A stretch of 64,000 nt of DNA, from assembly GCA_947044405.1 (NCBI GenBank), contig CAMRHE010000207.1, forward strand, positions 382,001 through 446,000, written 5' to 3'. Below, in pieces: positions 11,046-21,878 of the stretch. The stretch's first letter is position 1. Every line of letters begins with the position of its first letter. This DNA is from Leptodactylus fallax (Eukaryota; Chordata; Amphibia; Anura; Leptodactylidae). The notes beneath the pieces are model-generated. The model saw only the letters and a program-made list of their open reading frames with translations. It ran no database searches and had not been told where the DNA came from. The translations under genes and the position numbers were made by a program.

Positions 11046-12299
11046 CCAGTCACTAGTCTGAACAGTTACATTTGCATTTATGGCATGTAGGACACACATT
11101 ATGCACAATTGTACAAACACGAGCAGAAAGGAGTGAAAATAAAACATGTTATCCATGAACAATCCTGGGTTTTCTTGATTCTGATGCTTAAGACACACAG
11201 CAGATGTGACAGGTTTATTATAAAAAGTTTGCAAACAATGTAACAAGGAATGTCTCAGAATACCGTGGGTAAATAAAACCGGTAATGCATCAAATAGACA
11301 AAGGTGATTTTTACTTGTTAACTATTGTAGAGATTGCCAAGCAGCTGACATTTCCGTAAAAGAGCATAGTCATACAATGTACTGATGTGTGAAGACTACA
11401 TCTGTGACAGAGACGCACAGAGGGGCTTATTTGGAGTGTGAACCGGCAGCAAAATATTCATTTCCCCAGAAACAGCAGATTGTGACTTTTAGTAAGAAGT
11501 TCAAGTTGCTCTTTGGCCTATAGCCTGATCGTCTTGAAGTACTCACATGGAATAACTCAAGAATAAGAAGGTCACCGAAGTCATGAAAGTCATAAAATCT
11601 GCAAAGGCCATTCTGTCCACATTAGGATAAATCAATAGCACAACCTCCCATAAAAATTATAATGTTTCCAAAATAAATACATATTCTATGGATCCTATAC
11701 CACTCTATATATCTTCTATGTATACACTAATACACCTACAAACACTAGCTGATACATATATAAAGTGTATACTGCCGCTATACAGGTGTGGCACTGAAAA
11801 TCACACAATGCCAGAACCATGTGACCAAACACAATATCAATTTTATTATAACATCAAATTGTTAAAAGACACTAAAATGGGAAAATATGAGCATCCACAC
11901 TAGTGGTTAGACATCATACATCAATAAAGTAACAGCAAATGGTTAAATAAGAGTATAACATGCTAAATAGCAAGGTCATATACCCACATCACGTACTAGT
12001 AGTCACATATGGAATAGTTAGCATATAGTACAAATGTCATACTGGGTATTCACCCTGAAGACAGCCACCAGTGCTATGTTGAGCTACCTGGTGGTATATA
12101 ACCAGTATGATGGGAATAGAATATTCAACTTTGAGAAAAGGAGAACTTGGTCAATGTCTGGTATTCCTGTAACCTAGTGGCATGATCTGGGATTAGAGCC
12201 ATCTGTTGACAGCTATTTCAAGGTTATTGCCTATCAATGCAAAGCAGAGTACTGGTGAGTGAGAGGTCATAGACTTGTGTTAGAATTTAGGGGTACTTT
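11046..12299. other. Unassigned DNA
   Basis: No gene or complete transposon. At 12060-12115 and 12179-12275 short segments reappear downstream (GATCTGGGATTA at 12184 and 12515; GCAAAGCAG near 12239 and 12612), so part of it belongs to the same repeat cluster as the foldback that follows. Confidence 0.4.
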
Positions 12300-12785
12300 G
12301 TCTCCTTAAGGAGATTATTGCCTTTTCAGACCAACTTGTTGTGTACAGGGACTTATAGGCCATAAATGCTCTGCTAGGTATTCTGGAAAAAGAATATAGC
12401 AATATGTTATCCTTGGTGGAAAAAGCAGAACTGACTCTAGCACAGCCTTTTGGAAGATGTCTCTCTATATATCACTGCCTGCTTTTCCTGAAACTTTTTG
12501 GTATGATCTGGGATTAAAGCCAAGCCAGTATATTTCCTAAAAAAAAAGAAGAGAGAATCATCCACAGACAACTTTTTTTTTGGAGGGTGGTGGGTTATTC
12601 CCCCTCATCAGTGCAAAGCAGGGTACTGGGTGGTTAAGGGACAGATCATAGACCACTAGTTTTCAGGAAAAGCTGGCATTGATCTATAAGGAACTAACTT
12701 CCAAAAGTTGACGCTAGAGCAAGTTCTCTTTTTTTCCATATCTTTTTCCTAGACTCCTCAGCAGGTCATGTATGGTCATCTATAA
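12300..12785. repeat. Foldback (large inverted repeat)
   Basis: The arm at about 12355-12515 is complementary to the arm at about 12625-12785. Paired blocks include CTTTTGGAAGATG with CTTCCAAAAG, GACTCTAGCACAG with GACGCTAGAGC, and GCTTTTCCTGAAAC with TTTTCAGGAAAAGC. The loop has an A-rich and a T-rich run. It may be an unclassified foldback transposon. Boundaries are approximate. Confidence 0.5.
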
Positions 12786-12821
12786 AATTCTGCTCATCAT
12801 GAGTTGGGCTGAAAAGGCAGT

Positions 12822-12988
12822 TGCCAGTATGATCTCCATAGCCAGGCCCATCAAAAGTACCAGTTGATCCTCTGTTGGGCCTAGGTTCCCACAGAATAAT
12901 GGACATAGTAACCAGTATGATCTCCCTAGCCAGGCCCACCAAAGTACCAGTTAATCCTCTGTTAGGCCTAGGTTCCCACACAATAATG
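12822..12988. repeat. Tandem duplication, two ~80-bp copies
   Basis: 12822-12902 and 12912-12988 share CCAGTATGATCTCC, AGCCAGGCCCA, AAAGTACCAGTT and GGCCTAGGTTCCCACA with few differences, separated by about 9 bp. The minus-strand open frame across it is a product of the duplication. Confidence 0.8.
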
Positions 12989-12989
12989 G

Positions 12990-15230
12990 GCCCTGAGGGT
13001 GCAGTAGAAGACAACCTCATTTAGATTTGATTTTGGTGCCATCCGCTTACCACTATGGCCTGTGAGGCATCGTTGATATGTCCCGCATGTACAATGATAT
13101 CAATAAGGCAATCAAAATGGATATGTACATGTTCTGTATAGATGGCGAGTGACAATCATTCTACTGGTCTCCATTTTATGTTCGCCAGTATGACCACGAT
13201 GTCTGTACGTGCTCAATGGACTTTACATGTTTGCTATAATACACTGAAGTTTTATAGAATTCAGGACGCTGGATTTTTTTTTTTTTACGAATTGCCTAAG
13301 TTGCCCATTAATACCCACATAGTAAACCTAAATTCCATTATGTCTTCTTCTTAAAAAAAAAGTTTATTTCCTTAGATATTGCAGGTTGGCTTAGTGGTAA
13401 CGGACTTGAGGAACGGTTTAATAACCACAGGTATAAGAAGGGATATTGACCAGCTTGACCGCAAGCCATTTAAAAAGCAAAACTCTTTTCAGGTCTGCAT
13501 GCGGCTGGTGCTGATGCTTTTGTTGCAGTATAGAAGCAAGATAAGAAACATAATGAACATATTCTCAAGGAACTGAGGATTGCATTCACACAGTTGGAAA
13601 TATATCCTTAACTTGAAAGTGAAAACAATGTGTAATGTTATAAGCTAGAAAATCCTTATAGTTCTGGGAGTCTGGCTTACGCTCACGTTGTGAACTAAGA
13701 AGAAAGATTTCTCTTGGGATAGAGTCCCCGTTCTTTAAAACTCCAACTAAATTCTCTCATTGAGCCTTTTATGCTTTAATTTACCACATGTTCATATTAT
13801 GTCGCAATGACCTCATACCCAGCCAAGTGCGCGGCATTTCTATTACTAATTGTATGTGCCAGGAAATGTACATTATATGTTACTGTACAAGTCTTCAAAG
13901 AAGGACCAAAGTTCAGTCTCTTTTTGAAAAACAGCATTTGATGTATTTAAAAACTTGTTTTTGTCAGTAAAACTGTTCCATTTTATTGATATTCTGTTTC
14001 TCGGAGTATAGTACTGTACAGTGCAGGCGTAAAAAAAAAAAAAAAATTGTCTCCTGCTTTTAAGTGCTTGGAACTAAACTGTTTTTGCATCCTTTTTGTT
14101 CATGGGATTTTTTGATAATATTGAGTTTTCTACAGCAATTACTTTTAGGTCACTTCTAAAAAAGAGAAATTATGATTTCTAAGGAATTTTAAGAAATTTA
14201 AAGAAGACCTTCGGCAGAAATATTACTAACCTGACTACCGCACTCTATATCTATATCTACGTTATATACACTACACCTACTTCCCTGAAATCCAGTATCC
14301 TGTCTGCTTTGGAAACAATTCTTTATTTTGATTTTCGCTCGTCTTTCTTATTCTTTGTGCAATGTTATCAATCCCATCATGCCTTAGTATAACATTACAA
14401 GAGCAGATGGAGCCTGTACCATCTCTACCTGCTGGCCCGGACAGCTCAGTGTGATTGTCCTAACATCAATATAGTAGTAAAAATATGGAGACAGGGAGCA
14501 TAACTGTTATATGTAGTAGCTACATAGCATGGTTGAGAAAAGCCATTTATACATCTAAGATCAACCAAGAGTCAGGAAGGATATGACTAAAGGAAAAGGA
14601 TGTGGGAATCAAGAATTCTACATGTTATTATTGGTAAAAAAAAAAACATCTATTACCAATTTGAAGCCTTCAGCTGTTCTGGCCAGCTCCTAAGGTGTCT
14701 ATTTCATAGATTCTTGGCTCTATGGTGAAGACGCCTTGTCGCTTTTGGTGTTTGAACCTTCTTTTTCTCTTCCTGGATGGAGTGGCCTCTTGTCTTTTGA
14801 GGGACTTTTACATGGAACACCTTTTCACCATATTTTTGTATGGGCCATTTAATTGTGCTCCCACTTAGATGGCTCTTCTCATGACTAAATAAACAATTAT
14901 TTCCCATATGTAAATTTGTGCAGAATTTACATTCCCCTTTACTTCTCTATCTGGGACCAGGTGTTAGTGCACACAAGGATCCCATCATTCTCATCACCTG
15001 ACAGTGCCCCCATACAGTAATAATTCTGCCATTTACACCCCCACAGAATCCCTCCTTGACTATATGCTGTTGACCAACTGTTATATTTGCCATGAAATGG
15101 TTAATTTTATTCTTTCTGACAGTGGAAGGCTGTGTATCATAAATCTTCTCACTCCAGTTTATCAGGTCAGAGGTAATAAATTTGTGATACACAGACTACC
15201 AGCCATCAAAGGAAATAAAAAAGGAGGTCA
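12990..15230. other. Unassigned DNA with A/T homopolymers
   Basis: No transposon ends or exon I can support. Homopolymer runs: T at about 13275, A at about 14031-14046 and 14636-14645. A minus-strand frame at 14704-14907 has a Lys/Arg-rich C-terminal half that faintly recalls the DNA-binding end of Tc1 transposases; this is too weak to call. Sense open frames at 13142-13970 lack any signature. Confidence 0.4.
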
Positions 15231-15239
15231 AAGAGTCCT

Positions 15240-15317
15240 AGTGTATGGAGGGTGACCTGAGGGCCCTCCTGACTTCTGCTACCACTGTGACCCCTATAGT
15301 TATACCACTGTTTCTCA
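15240..15317 (-). mobile_element. DNA transposon end (CAGTGGYRTAAC type)
   Basis: Reversed, the end reads CAGTGGTATAACTATAGGGG followed by GTGACCCTCC-like and GGGCCCTC blocks. This matches a common frog repeat terminus and has relatives at 43617 (CAGGGGCTTAACTATA) and 63906 (AGAGGCATAACTTGAAGC). Only one end is seen. Confidence 0.35.
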
Positions 15318-15319
15318 CC

Positions 15320-16530
15320 TATTTATTCCACCCATTGTTTTGTGTGCCTCAGTTGTTATTGTTGTTATTATTACTTTTGAGCCTGTATGATATCCTTGTC
15401 ATATATTTTTCTTTTTTTTTTTTTTTAAGCGTACCTATTAGCATATTTTCTGCATAAGCACAAGAGGATTAAGATAGTGCGGGGGTCATTAAATTGTGCA
15501 TGTTTAATACATCATAAATTATTTTTACACAATTACAATTACAAACTCCTTTCTTCATTTTGACTTGAGTTTCTCAGGGGTTCTATTTCTAGACTCTCAG
15601 ATTCCCTTAACTATGTATCTTGTTCATTGCCCTAGTTACAGCCGTCAAGATATTTCACCTACTGTACGATGGTTATGAATATAAATAAGGAATGCATTTT
15701 AGGGTCATTGTCTACTAATGGAGGCTCCCAAGAAATGCACACCTTTGCTCCCATAGAGCTAAAAAAAAACTCTTAGGTGATTTTAGATGATTTTTTTATG
15801 ACATTTTACCATGGAAATATAATAGCTCTGGAATAACGCACTAGAGGTACATAATACAAGCCATTGTTGGATATCTGTTTCTTGCTTCCTCTATTATGTG
15901 GTTTCTTATTGCATTGAAGTTACTATTCTGTTCTTTGCTGGTTTCATGACGTAACAGGACCTATGCATTTTAGGTCATTTTATCTCCAGTCATTTAGCTG
16001 GTCTCTTCGTAGACTCTTTCTCTGCATGGTTCAATCTATACATATTTATTTTAGGCAAACAAACTCAATTTTGATGTATGTCTCAAACATAGTGACTCAA
16101 GTCTAGCATCCTTGTCTTCAAACGCTCTACATTTCCTTATATGTTGTCTTCATCTCTATCAGTATTGGAAATATATATCACACAAGCATTAATAGGAACC
16201 TGTGAGTCAAATATGCAGGCTCAATAAGCAGATATTGCACCCTCAGGCACATTTTGCATAAATTCCCCCATGCATTAAACAGAAGGGTCTCACCGTATTG
16301 AGATAGGACCCCATATTAATGGAGTTTAATGGTCAGCAAAAAAATAGAGCAGGGCAGCAGATGGGATTTCAGATTCTCGCCAGTAAGCTATGTCTACTTT
16401 TGCAACCTTTATTTCTTTCGTACTAATGCATGGCAAAAAAAAAAAAATGAAAAAAATTGTTTTATGAAAAAATTCCTATCATTTGTGTCTACTGCATCTA
16501 TACAGGCATATACATTTCCATGAAAATGGA
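15320..16530. other. Unassigned AT-rich DNA
   Basis: Contains (TTGTTATTATTA) and poly-T stretches (15355-15426) and nothing with gene or transposon structure. Confidence 0.45.
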
Positions 16531-16534
16531 CCAC

Positions 16535-16710
16535 ACACCCTGTATAGTCTGATCATACTGTCATACGCCATTCCACCTTTCCACTAATTTTTGCTTATGT
16601 ACTAAATGTATGTTAGTAAAAATGTAAAAGAAAATGCAGAAGATAATATGAGTGTAGGATCAGACTACACAAAGCACATTTGTTATCTGTTACCATGGAA
16701 ACATTTAGGC
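16535..16710. repeat. Dispersed repeat, copy 1 (pair with 28.77 kb)
   Basis: CCTGTATAGTCTGATC at the start, ATGTATGTTA in the middle, then GGATCAGACTACA and CTGTTACCATGG. The same order of blocks with the same spacing occurs at 28765-28910. The inner GTCTGATC and GATCAGAC are inverted, which suggests a small MITE, but no outer ends or target duplication could be defined. Confidence 0.45.
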
Positions 16711-16724
16711 CTGTAAACCTAACA

Positions 16725-16950
16725 TATTAGGACATCTTTGATTAAGACAGGCCTCAACAGTGACCTTGGGGTGGATGACATCACCCAGGAGGCCTGAAGA
16801 GGACCCAGAGAGAGCGCTGGGCGCCATAAGGAGTATAATCATTTAATTTTTAGTTCTTTCTTAACAAGTTCAGAATGAAATGAACTGAGGGGTTGACTCG
16901 TCCGAGCCTGAAACAAAACTAGTCTTCAGAGGTTCACCCAGCATTAGTTG
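16725..16950. mobile_element. Eroded hAT-type element, right half
   Basis: GGCCTGAAGAGGACCCAG and AGTATAATCATTTAA correspond to the right hairpin of the 10-kb element, and AGTCTTCAGAGGTTCACCC to its right terminus. The left half and the true tip are lost. Confidence 0.4.
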
Positions 16951-16964
16951 TGAAGAACCTTGCA

Positions 16965-17255
16965 CACCATTGATAATATTTTGAATTGAATTCCTTGAGC
17001 ACTGAGCAGTCATTGAAGAGATTGGCAAAGGGGTATCAAGGGGAGAGGTGGATTGACCAGGCAGATGGGGGGTAAAAGAGTTCTAGATGGCACGCCATAG
17101 AGAAAGATGTTGAAATGGTCTATGCAGGATATGATGAAAGCTGACACTTTTTGTTGACTTAAAGCTGAGATAGTTGGTAAGAACTATGGTATATAAAACA
17201 GGACAGAGTCAACAATTACCCCAAAACAATCAACTGGTGACATGACCTAAACATT
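16965..17255 (-). mobile_element. LINE fragment (L2/CR1-like), decayed
   Basis: GAATTGAATTCCTTGAGC, AGTCATTGAAGAGATTGGC and AATTACCCCAAAACAATCAA align block by block with 46.6-46.97 kb, where the minus strand encodes the C-terminal part of a reverse transcriptase protein. Here the frame is fully broken. Confidence 0.45.
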
Positions 17256-18148
17256 ACATTTGAATACTCTATATTCAAGTTCCCTTTTGGGTCTTTCATC
17301 AGTATTTAATTACTTTTGGTATTTTTCCATTGGATCTGTTAAGACAAGAGACCAGATATAAACTAGTAGAGGTCCCAGAGTGTTTTTTAATATAAGAAAG
17401 TTCTAGCTGACTGATCGCCTTACCAGTCCATAAACTACCTCCTTTCGGAGCCTCATCACTCTTTATATGGAGCACATTCTCAGAGAACCTATTCACTTGG
17501 CATTAACTGAGATAATTCTGTATCTCTGATTGCTACTGTCTTTTCAATGATCCTATTTCCTGGGGCACCCTGACCTGACTGATCTCATTTGGTGAGGCTC
17601 TTCAAGGAAAGATGAGCCAGCGTGTTGTCACCAAAATGTAGACACAATCCCCTATTCCTATTTTCTATGCTTTTTATTTTCTAGGTTTCCAATTGATTTA
17701 GAAATATAATGTCCTTCCTAGTTACAGTAGAGTATAATGGTTCTGACACTGGTTCATGTAATTTGAGAGTCTCAAATGAGCTTCTATAGCTGAAGTTTCT
17801 CTAAAGTCTTATTCACACAAGCGTTGGTTCATTATTTTGTCCATAGAGTGTATCCTATTCGATGCAGAATACAGAGACAGTGATATTCTAGGGAGGTGTT
17901 CAACTCCTGTGGCTCAGTACACATTATACCATAGTGCTCGACTATCTTCACGTGTGTATGTATGAGCACCGCTCCATTCAAACTCCTCTGGAATGGGGGC
18001 TCAGGACTCTTGTTCTAGTGATCAATGGGGCTCCCAGTGGTGGGTCTCAGAAGAATCATACACTTTTTGATCTAACCTGTGATACATTCTTATTCAGGAA
18101 TATTCTTTTTAAGGACAGACTTTTGGGAATCTGAATGCACGATACCTT
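17256..18148. other. Unassigned DNA
   Basis: No repeat or gene identified. AAAGTCTTATTCACACAAGCG at 17803-17823 resembles the end of an inverted-repeat MITE (compare 37371) but has no partner. Confidence 0.4.
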
Positions 18149-18149
18149 A

Positions 18150-18356
18150 TATTACTTTTATTATTATTATTATGCTTACTTATATAGCACCACCATATCC
18201 CCTATCAGTATGTCTTTGGAGTGTGGGAGGAAACCGGAGTACCCAGAGAAAACCCATGCAAACACAGGGAGAACATACAAACTCCTTGCAGATGTTGTCC
18301 TTGGCAGGCGACAATGCTGCAGTGTTAACCACTGAGCCACCGTGCTGCCCCATATA
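18150..18356 (-). mobile_element. tRNA-type SINE with LINE-like tail
   Basis: Read on the minus strand: GGGCAGCACGGTGGCTCAGT opens it, with the tRNA-type A box TGGCTCAGTGG. Then follow GGAGTTTGTATGTTCTCCC, GGTACTCCGGTTTCCTCCCA and a tail GGTGCTATATAAGTAAGC with (ATA)n repeats. The layout is that of vertebrate tRNA-derived SINEs sharing an L2/CR1-like 3' end. The B box appears deleted in this copy. A second copy is at 57.88-58.44 kb. Confidence 0.65.
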
Positions 18357-18537
18357 AGCCCCATATAAGATCATACCCTTTTGCAGCACAAGAGAAAATA
18401 GTGAAGGAAAATTGTATATTCCCTATTTCTGTCCATTTTCATTGGATATAACTATAAACTATGAATATAAATGAAAATTAAATCGAAAAAAAGTTGAATA
18501 CTATGTCAGATTTCTTGCACACCTGGGTGGATTAAAG

Positions 18538-18790
18538 GGAGTCTATCAGGTCCAAAATGCCAAAGTAGTGCAGAGATAATCAACTTTTTCAGGATGAGCA
18601 AATTGAATGCAAGTGCAACAGGGGAGGGGCTTGGTTTGCCAAATTAGCCAATGGCCCGACTCTTCTCTAGGATCAGTGCCCAATGTCTCCCCCTTAGTCA
18701 TGATTGTCTAGCTTCTGTCTGCATCATGGGAGTGCCTGTCGGTCTACAATATGCACCAGTACCGTACACCATTGGAAAGGGTCCTTGCAC
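18538..18790. mobile_element. TTAA MITE, left end
   Basis: TTAA at about 18534-18537 followed by AGGGAGTCTATCAGGTCC, a common frog MITE tip (compare 62070). The right end is not found. The inner GGGGAGGGGCTTGG is also typical. Confidence 0.35.
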
Positions 18791-19838
18791 ACAGCACCAT
18801 AATAGAGATGTCTATTAACAGGTCGTTTCGCGTTTGTAAGAGATTGTATTACATTTTACCTGCAGTCCAATTTTCATACAGATCTTTTTTTTTGTGAATA
18901 CATCTATATACCATCCTCCTCAGTAAACGGCATAAAATGTGCTGATAGCTGTGAGTTTTATGTGAGTGCTGCTGTTATAGCTCACAAGTGCACTTTCAGT
19001 GATAATTGATATAAACATCCTCATTAGTTTATGAAAGCATATTTATTACATTTTATGTTGTGAATGATTCACATTATGGGTAAAGCACTTTACTCCTCTC
19101 CTCTCTGCAAAAACCGCAGAACACATGAAGTACCAAAGTAGTTGCCGACTCAGCATTTCCTGCATGAACAGAACAATGGCCTCTTTGGTCACCTCGTGTT
19201 TTCCACATCCCTGACAATTGATAGAGTTTACACTCCAGTCTCATTAAGTCAAGCTATAGTGAAGATGCACTAAAATGAACGCACTCACCCAATAATAACC
19301 TTTTTTGTCAATGCCAATAGTTCTTACATAGCACGGAAACGGTTTTCAAAACCCATTAGAAACTAATAGAAATTGAACACCCCTATTAACTTGTTTTCCA
19401 CATATTGGTACTTTCTATAGCGTAGATAAAATTAATTATAAAGCGAGAAGGAAGCATAAACCTAGGCTGGAACTTCATTTCTATGGTATGGCAGATGTCC
19501 TCCATCTTTAAGTAAAGGATCTGTTCATTTTGGACTGTATTTTATGGATAGAAGTGCACACTTATACTAAGCTGATCATAGGATGTTGATCTGCTGGGAT
19601 CCATACAAATCAGATGTAATCTGTAGGAAAATTGTTGGGAAGTGTTCAATTGCTCTACAGCACCACTACAGGGAAAATGGAGTATTACACAGTTCACAAT
19701 TAAATGAATGGTCTCTCTGTTTAATGCGCTTAGTCCTCCAGAGCACAAGGCATACTTTGCAGTATCTCTTTCCCCAGGCTAATAGGTGACAGTTTGGAAC
19801 AGAAGATCTGCCTTTAATCTATACATTTTTGGCAACCA
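18791..19838. other. Unassigned DNA
   Basis: No transposon termini, tandem repeats or exon recognised. Confidence 0.4.
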
Positions 19839-19843
19839 ATTAA

Positions 19844-20286
19844 AGAGGACCTTTCACCACCTCCACCCATTCAAGCTTTTAGCATCTGATAATAGATGCT
19901 GCTCCACTGATTCCAGTACAGTTGGAATGTTTTCTCTAGCCCCCACCATTCCTGAGCAAGACATGCAGTTAGTTTTGGTGCCTGATGTGTTATTTAAGCT
20001 CTGTAATCTCAGAAGGGCGGTGTCAGGCAGAGGGCGTGATTCTGAACTCCAATCAGAGGCAGCCAGTATCAGAGCTCAGAATCACACCCCTTGCCTGCTC
20101 CTGCCTGACACCGCCCTCCTGACTGTACAGAAGCTAAATAGCATATCAGGAACCAAAACTAACAGCATTGATTGCTCAGGAGTGGTGGGGGCTAGAGAAA
20201 AATTCCAACTGTGCCAGAATCAGTGGAGCAGAGACTATTAATTGATGTAAAGAGCTGGACTTGTTGGAGGTGGTGAAAGGTCCTCT
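19844..20286. mobile_element. Palindromic TTAA MITE, 'AGAGGACCTTTCACCACC' family
   Basis: TTAA at 19840-19843 (the right one has eroded to AAAC). The ends AGAGGACCTTTCACCACCTC and GAGGTGGTGAAAGGTCCTCT are perfect inverses over 20 bp, and the 443-bp element folds on itself through CTGCTCCACTGATTCCAG / CAGAATCAGTGGAGCAG and GGCGGTGTCAGGCAG / CTGCCTGACACCGCC. A 151-residue open frame inside is a palindrome artefact. A second copy lies at 40960-42263. Confidence 0.8.
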
Positions 20287-20701
20287 AAACATAATCCCCC
20301 ATATCATTGTGTATATCCACTATTATTTCTTAATGGTAAATAATAAAGGCATTGTAAACTTTTTGCTATCAGCTTTCTATCAAAGGGATTTTCCAGGTAA
20401 AATGTAAATAATAATATACTTCAAGCAGCTAAACATGGGGGGCTTGAACATCAAAAGAAATGGTTCTCATGGATACTCCACCACTTTGGTTGCAATGATG
20501 CCCAGGTCCCAAGCTCGCTCTTCATTTTTCACAGATTTTTCAGCTAGCAGAAATAAAATAAATTTGCTACTTGTTCTTTGGGTGGATTTTGCTAGAAACT
20601 CCCACTGAGATGAAAGGGAGGCAGATTTTGGAGTAGTGTTTAGAAGCAAATGTTGGAGTGATCAGAAACAGCATCAAGATCAGCTTCCAAAATCTGTTTT
20701 A

Positions 20702-21055
20702 GGCTGAAGTCCCACGTGACATAAACGCCACAGTTTGCCCTTGGCGGAAACGCCACAGAAAAACACACAACGTTTTATAGTCACAGCAAAATGGATGGGA
20801 TTCTAGCTAATCCCATCCCCACTTTGCAGAAAAATACGCGTAAAACCTTTTCAGTTTTGGAAATCGCAGCATGTCAATTATACCTACAGAAATGCCGGTG
20901 GCTTCTCTATAGGTTTAATGGAAGCAGAGAGTCCTCAGAGGAAAAATCTGCGGACTTTCAGTGAAAAGCGCTGCGGGAAAAACTGTGATGCGTTGCCACC
21001 GCGGTTTTTACCGCAGAGCTTTTTTTGCTGTGGGGTGCTATGTGGGGCCTTAGCC
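20702..21055. mobile_element. TTAA MITE, GGCTGAAG...CTTAGCC
   Basis: It starts GGCTGAAGTCCCACGTGAC after TTTA (20698-20701) and ends GTGGGGCCTTAGCC before TTAA (21056-21059). The interior AACGCCACAGAAAAACAC and GTTTTTACCGCAGAGC is shared with the copy at 44.70 kb. 20287-20700 has no assignable content. Confidence 0.6.
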
Positions 21056-21059
21056 TTAA

Positions 21060-21878
21060 ATTCCTGAAGCAGATTTTTCCTGTCTGACCAAATTCCTTTG
21101 TATCCTTGGTATATATTCAGCTGATATCTAAGGAATTCTTTTTCCTTGCCATGTATTTGTTAGTTTAATCCAGATACAAAGAATTCAAAGAGATCTTGAT
21201 ATTAAATGTGTCTGAAAATATTACGCCAATATATTGAATCTGGATTTTTAATCTAAATAAATTCTTTTCAGAATTCTCTAAGTACAGATGGAATTGAGCA
21301 TAGAAAACATAAAATGACGTTACTTGTCTGAGAAGATGAAGATCAGGTGGTTCCCTGACTGTGAACTGAGGACAGGGAAATGCAACATAACCTCAGGGGA
21401 GTATGGCTGACACAGCTCTGCTACACCTATGTATGTGTCAAATCATTGCAGGCCAATATGCATGTGTGAGAGAGCGCCCAGACGGGGGAAAGAGATTGTG
21501 CTTGTCACTTCTGTTCAGCCATCACCTGGGAAATAACTATAGACATGTAATTTATCTTGGAGCGCTTGGTTTAAATGGCTGCAGGAATACATTATCTTTC
21601 TGACATCAGGAGAATTCTTGAGTATGCGTGCCGGAAACTTATACAAAGTATCTGCGGCCTGTGTGAAAAGATTATAAATGATATTTATGGGTTATGATTG
21701 CTTTTATTTATGACAGATTAATACAGTCTCATGTATAATTATTTACTCATTCAATAGGCATGGAGGAAATTTGTTTTTGCTTACAGGATCTCAAACTATC
21801 AACCAGCGAAGAGGGAGGCAAAAAAAAAATATATATCAATAATGGAAGATTCTTACCCCTATCTATAGGGATCCTTAG
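21060..21878. other. Unassigned DNA
   Basis: No repeat or gene seen apart from the hAT-type element that begins at its end. Confidence 0.4.

Noticed and set aside
13380..13460. tRNA A-box-like TGGCTTAGTGGTAA
   Set aside because: No B box at the right distance and no cloverleaf.
19786..20241. 151-residue plus-strand open frame
   Set aside because: It lies inside a palindromic TTAA MITE and mirrors its arms.
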